Positions 41,826-44,363 of a stretch of 44,363 nucleotides of DNA are shown one piece after another (position 1 is the stretch's first letter; each line of letters begins with the position of its first letter). A program made the position numbers and the translations under genes. The notes beneath the pieces were generated by a model, which had not been told where the DNA came from, searched no databases, and saw nothing but the letters and a program-made list of their open reading frames with translations. The stretch is from Pseudoselenomonas ruminantium (GTDB lineage Bacteria > Bacillota > Negativicutes > Selenomonadales > Selenomonadaceae), in the NCBI GenBank assembly GCA_002373045.1, contig DFHU01000002.1, forward strand, positions 1 through 44,363, given 5' to 3'.

Positions 41826-42991
41826 CAGTCCTCACCGTCCATCTCTACATCCGCCTTCATTCCGTCTTCCAAGCCGTCCAGATTTCCGGTTATAACCACT
41901 TCACCTTCGGCAAGGCCGCTCAAAATTTCAATATACTTATCATCCAGCACACCGGTCTTCACTGTCCGTTCATGAACAATATTGTTTTCATCTACCACAA
42001 ATACTTTATTACGGGATTTGTCCACCATAGCCGCAAGCGGCACAGCCAAAGCCTCATAGGTCATCCCCAGCCGCATCCTCACACCATTATAGGTCATGGG
42101 TTCCAGAATACGGGTGCGGTTATCCACTTCCCAAACCGTCCGCCGGAGGTCGGCAGGCTCGGACAGGGGCGGCACAATCTCCTTGAGCACAGCTTTTATC
42201 TCCATGCCGCGTTCTTTGTTGCCTGCGCCAAAATCCGTATCATAGGCCTTAGCCATCATTTCACGGTCAGGAAAACGTAAAAAACCTGCCTGACCTTCCT
42301 GCAAGTGCCGGGCATTTACATCATCCATATTCAGGGAAAACTTCAGCCAGGAAAAATCCCCGACCAGAGCCACCGGCGTACCCGCCTGCACATGTGCGCC
42401 CTCCCGCTGATAGATAATAAGCACTTCGCCGTCCAAAGGCGCCTTCACCGACAGCCAGCCCTGCTGTACCAGACACTGGTCACGCTGCACCTGCGCTTCC
42501 CGCAGGGAACTCTGAGCGGCCAGATACTGCGCTTCGGCGGCCTCGTACTTTTCCTTGGACGTTGCGCGTCTTGCCAGCAGACGCTCCTGCCGCTGATAGC
42601 TGTTGTTAGCCTGCGCCAATGCAGCTTCAGCACGACTGATGGCACTTTCTGCCTGCTGAATTTTAAGGGGAATGCTCTCATTCATCATCTCGGCAAGGAT
42701 ATCCCCCTCATGCACATTCTTATTCTTTCCCACATGCCAGCGGACGATAGTTCCCTCTGTCAACGCCACGGCATCTGTCATGGTATCGCTGCTGAAACGG
42801 ACAGCATCCAGCGGAATCACCGGTGTCAGCTCCCGACGCGCCACCCTTACTGCATTTACTTCCACTGCCCGGTTATTCATGCGGTTGGCAATCTGATTTT
42901 CATCACTGTAATTGAGCCATGCCCCCCAGCCCACAATAGCGGCAGCCATCAGAAAAATGATGACAACAGCCAGACCAAATGTTTTTTTCAT
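41825..42991 (-). CDS. AcrA/HlyD-type periplasmic adaptor
   Basis: A 388-aa protein with an N-terminal anchor (KTFGLAVVIIFLMAAAIVGW), a lipoyl domain split by a coiled-coil hairpin (~residues 105-175, QQAESAISRAEAALAQANNS; SLREAQVQRDQC), and beta-barrel and membrane-proximal domains (GLAEGEVVITGNLDGLEDGM). It looks more like an RND adaptor than an ABC adaptor. First gene of the exporter operon; ATG 42991 has AAGGGG upstream. Having two different adaptors is uncommon: one may serve the peptide exporter and this one the RND pump, or both may form one complex. Confidence 0.85.
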   Translation of the reverse strand: MKKTFGLAVVIIFLMAAAIVGWGAWLNYSDENQIANRMNNRAVEVNAVRVARRELTPVIPLDAVRFSSDTMTDAVALTEGTIVRWHVGKNKNVHEGDILAEMMNESIPLKIQQAESAISRAEAALAQANNSYQRQERLLARRATSKEKYEAAEAQYLAAQSSLREAQVQRDQCLVQQGWLSVKAPLDGEVLIIYQREGAHVQAGTPVALVGDFSWLKFSLNMDDVNARHLQEGQAGFLRFPDREMMAKAYDTDFGAGNKERGMEIKAVLKEIVPPLSEPADLRRTVWEVDNRTRILEPMTYNGVRMRLGMTYEALAVPLAAMVDKSRNKVFVVDENNIVHERTVKTGVLDDKYIEILSGLAEGEVVITGNLDGLEDGMKADVEMDGED

Positions 42992-43135
42992 CGTTTCTAT
43001 GCCCCTTCAACAAATTCAATTGTTTACTATATTCAAGCAAAAGCAACAATATCGACAGAAATTCTATCTTACTATAAATAAATTCGACAATATTGCCTAA
43101 TTACCTTCAATTATTTCACTTAGGGCATAGTCCAT
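42992..43135. other. AT-rich upstream region of the exporter operon
   Basis: No gene. On the minus strand several A/T-rich -10-like words occur (TATAGT twice), but none has a matching -35 at 16-18 nt, so I do not place a promoter. The operon may rely on an alternative sigma factor, possibly its own ECF factor. Confidence 0.35.
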
Positions 43136-43197
43136 AAAAAATATCTCCTTACGATAGACTGCCTGAATAATCCCAATCCAGCCTATTGTAAGGAGAT
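43136..43197 (-). terminator. rfbD terminator
   Basis: A ten-bp perfect stem (ATCTCCTTAC 43143-43152 with GTAAGGAGAT 43188-43197), extended by ATAG/CTAT after one mismatch. On the minus strand ATTTTTTA follows. It ends the rfbD transcript before the exporter operon. Confidence 0.75.
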
Positions 43198-43225
43198 GCT
43201 GTTACCATTTCCAATCTTTTTCCGT

Positions 43226-44089
43226 CTATGCGGTCAAAGTCGCTTCACTCTGCAATTCAATTAAATACCTGCCCACTGCATCCTGCCAGCGGGGAAGCTG
43301 CTTAAAGCCAGCCTGCACTAAAGCCTGTTTGCTCATGCGGGAATTATGCGGACGCACGGCCTTGGTGGGATAAGCTGCTGAATCCACGGGCGTGACCGTA
43401 ACATCCCTGCCCGCCTGCCGGAAAACCTCAGCAGCAAACTCAGCCCAGGAGCAAAAGCCCTCATTGGTGGCATGGTAAACACCGTATTTTTCCGTAACAG
43501 CCATGTCTGCCAGCAGCACCGCCAAATCGCGGGTATAAGTCGGCGAACCAATCTGGTCACCGACTACCGTAAGCTCCTTATGCGTCTTGGCCAGATTCAG
43601 CATGGTACGGATGAAGTTCTTGCCGTTAATGCCAAACACCCAGGAAATGCGCACGATAAAATACTTCTGCAAAAGCTCCTGCACCGCCTGCTCCCCCATG
43701 AGCTTCGACTTGCCATAGACATTGCACGGCCCCTTGGCATCATCCACTTCATATGGTTCTTCCCCCTCCCCGGGAAAGACGTAATCCGTGCTGATGTAGA
43801 TAAGCTTGGCACCGATTTCAGCACAAGCCTTCGCAATATGCCGCGTGCCTTCGGCATTGACCGCCATACACTTTTCCTGTTCATCTTCCGCCTTATCCAC
43901 CGCCGTATAAGCCGCTCCATGCAAAACAACATCCGGTGCATACTCACGGATATACTTTTCCACCGCGGCACCATCCGTCAGGGAAAAATCCTTACTCGAC
44001 ACCCCTTGCACCTCAACGCCCCGGCTCATGAATTCGTTGACACAATCATGCCCCAACTGACCAGTCACCCCAGTGACCAAAACCTTCAT
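43226..44089 (-). CDS. rfbD: dTDP-4-dehydrorhamnose reductase
   Basis: A 287-aa SDR-family enzyme (RmlD) that reduces dTDP-4-keto-L-rhamnose to dTDP-L-rhamnose with NAD(P)H, for surface polysaccharide. It has the nucleotide-binding MKVLVTGVTGQLGHD, substrate-site STDYVFPGEG, catalytic YxxxK in NVYGKSKLMGEQ and the family pattern VVGDQIGSPTYTRDLA. ATG 44089 has GAGAGGGTG upstream; the longer frame to 44137 is not supported. Other rml genes are not in the window. It is followed by a terminator and probably preceded by its own promoter. Confidence 0.93.
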   Translation of the reverse strand: MKVLVTGVTGQLGHDCVNEFMSRGVEVQGVSSKDFSLTDGAAVEKYIREYAPDVVLHGAAYTAVDKAEDEQEKCMAVNAEGTRHIAKACAEIGAKLIYISTDYVFPGEGEEPYEVDDAKGPCNVYGKSKLMGEQAVQELLQKYFIVRISWVFGINGKNFIRTMLNLAKTHKELTVVGDQIGSPTYTRDLAVLLADMAVTEKYGVYHATNEGFCSWAEFAAEVFRQAGRDVTVTPVDSAAYPTKAVRPHNSRMSKQALVQAGFKQLPRWQDAVGRYLIELQSEATLTA

Positions 44090-44135
44090 TAAAGAAACAC
44101 CCTCTCCATCTATAGCAAGTGATATTTTTCTCAAC

Positions 44136-44164
44136 ATTAGTTACAATTCGACATAAACCGTCAA
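44136..44164 (-). promoter_or_regulatory. Putative rfbD promoter
   Basis: Minus strand TTGACG (44159-44164), a 17-nt spacer and ACTAAT (44136-44141), about 47 bp before the start codon. The -35 is good, the -10 moderate. Confidence 0.5.
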
Positions 44165-44214
44165 ATTCCTGCAAAAAAGCTTTTTATCTTATCATCTTGT
44201 TAAATCAGACGGAT

Positions 44215-44236
44215 GGGCGGGGAGGTAACCCCGCCC
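44215..44236. other. GC-rich perfect hairpin upstream of rfbD
   Basis: GGGCGGGG and CCCCGCCC (44215-44222 and 44229-44236) around a 6-nt loop. No U-run follows on either strand, so it may be a factor-dependent end of the next upstream gene or a barrier element. The rest of 44237-44328 holds no feature I can name. Confidence 0.4.
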
Positions 44237-44328
44237 CTCCTCACTGCCTGCCCGATAACACTACAATGTAAACAAAACATTACCAACCCCACGGGCATCT
44301 TGGCATATCTGTATAATGCAAAAACTAA

Positions 44329-44363
44329 GCCCGTTGGCTGATGATGTTTTCCCGTCGCGTTTG
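44329..44363. repeat. Dispersed long-hairpin repeat, copy D (cut by window edge)
   Basis: The left arm (44329-44353, GCCCGTTGGCTGATGATG and on) and the first bases of the loop (GTCGCGTTTG) match copy A closely. The right arm lies outside the window. Confidence 0.75.

Overview
The window looks like chromosomal DNA of a Negativicutes bacterium (Selenomonas-like: a Firmicute relative with an outer membrane). The housekeeping genes are Firmicute-like (a T-box-controlled isoleucyl-tRNA synthetase, AGGAGG-type ribosome binding sites). They lie beside genes that need an outer membrane: TolC, an RND pump and two autotransporters with C-terminal beta-barrels. This assignment is inferred from gene content; no rRNA is present. 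Nearly all genes are on the minus strand. The exception is a short plus-strand block at 0.5-5.1 kb.

Region 1 (1-5.1 kb) is a repeat-bracketed accessory island. Two ~545-bp direct repeats (181-726 and 4543-5087) each carry a decayed Rpn-type nuclease tail, a covarying hairpin and a 68-aa four-cysteine ORF. Between them are an AT-rich RelA/SpoT-type nucleotidyltransferase overlapping a 77-aa partner (a possible toxin-antitoxin pair), and a plus-strand operon of a Ycf46-like AAA ATPase, a 54-aa zinc ribbon and a 372-aa protein with a glycine-rich tail. An orphan HicB follows.

Region 2 (5.6-13.5 kb): rpsB-tsf with promoter and terminators; an unusual two-gene operon of a STAS-condensation-domain fusion and a MATE-HATPase fusion; leuA; and a stand-alone HPt protein. 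Region 3 (13.5-23.7 kb): two tandem DUF6056-like membrane proteins; a CsoR-like repressor with a His-rich N-terminus next to an HAE1-type RND pump; ileS with an Ile (AUC) T-box leader. Region 4 (23.7-26.3 kb): an AT-rich BsuBI/PstI-like restriction-modification pair beside an Rpn nuclease remnant.

Region 5 (26.5-43.0 kb) is the largest accessory system. A minus-strand operon encodes an AcrA-type adaptor, an NHLM-type HlyD adaptor, a C39-peptidase ABC exporter, a second NHLM-type ABC protein, TolC and an ECF sigma factor. Next come two small genes with a shared DELDxVA(A/G)G leader-like motif, one of them a clear double-glycine peptide, then a metalloprotease autotransporter and a second autotransporter. 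I read this as an unmodified-peptide export system in a diderm Firmicute with its own sigma factor. Region 6 (43.1-44.4 kb): rfbD with promoter and terminator.

A dispersed ~80-bp long-hairpin repeat (25-bp arms around a GACAAGCYTGTC core) occurs at 11158, 26389, 33611 and, cut by the window edge, 44329. The three complete copies each sit 27-44 bp beyond the stop codon of a minus-strand gene.
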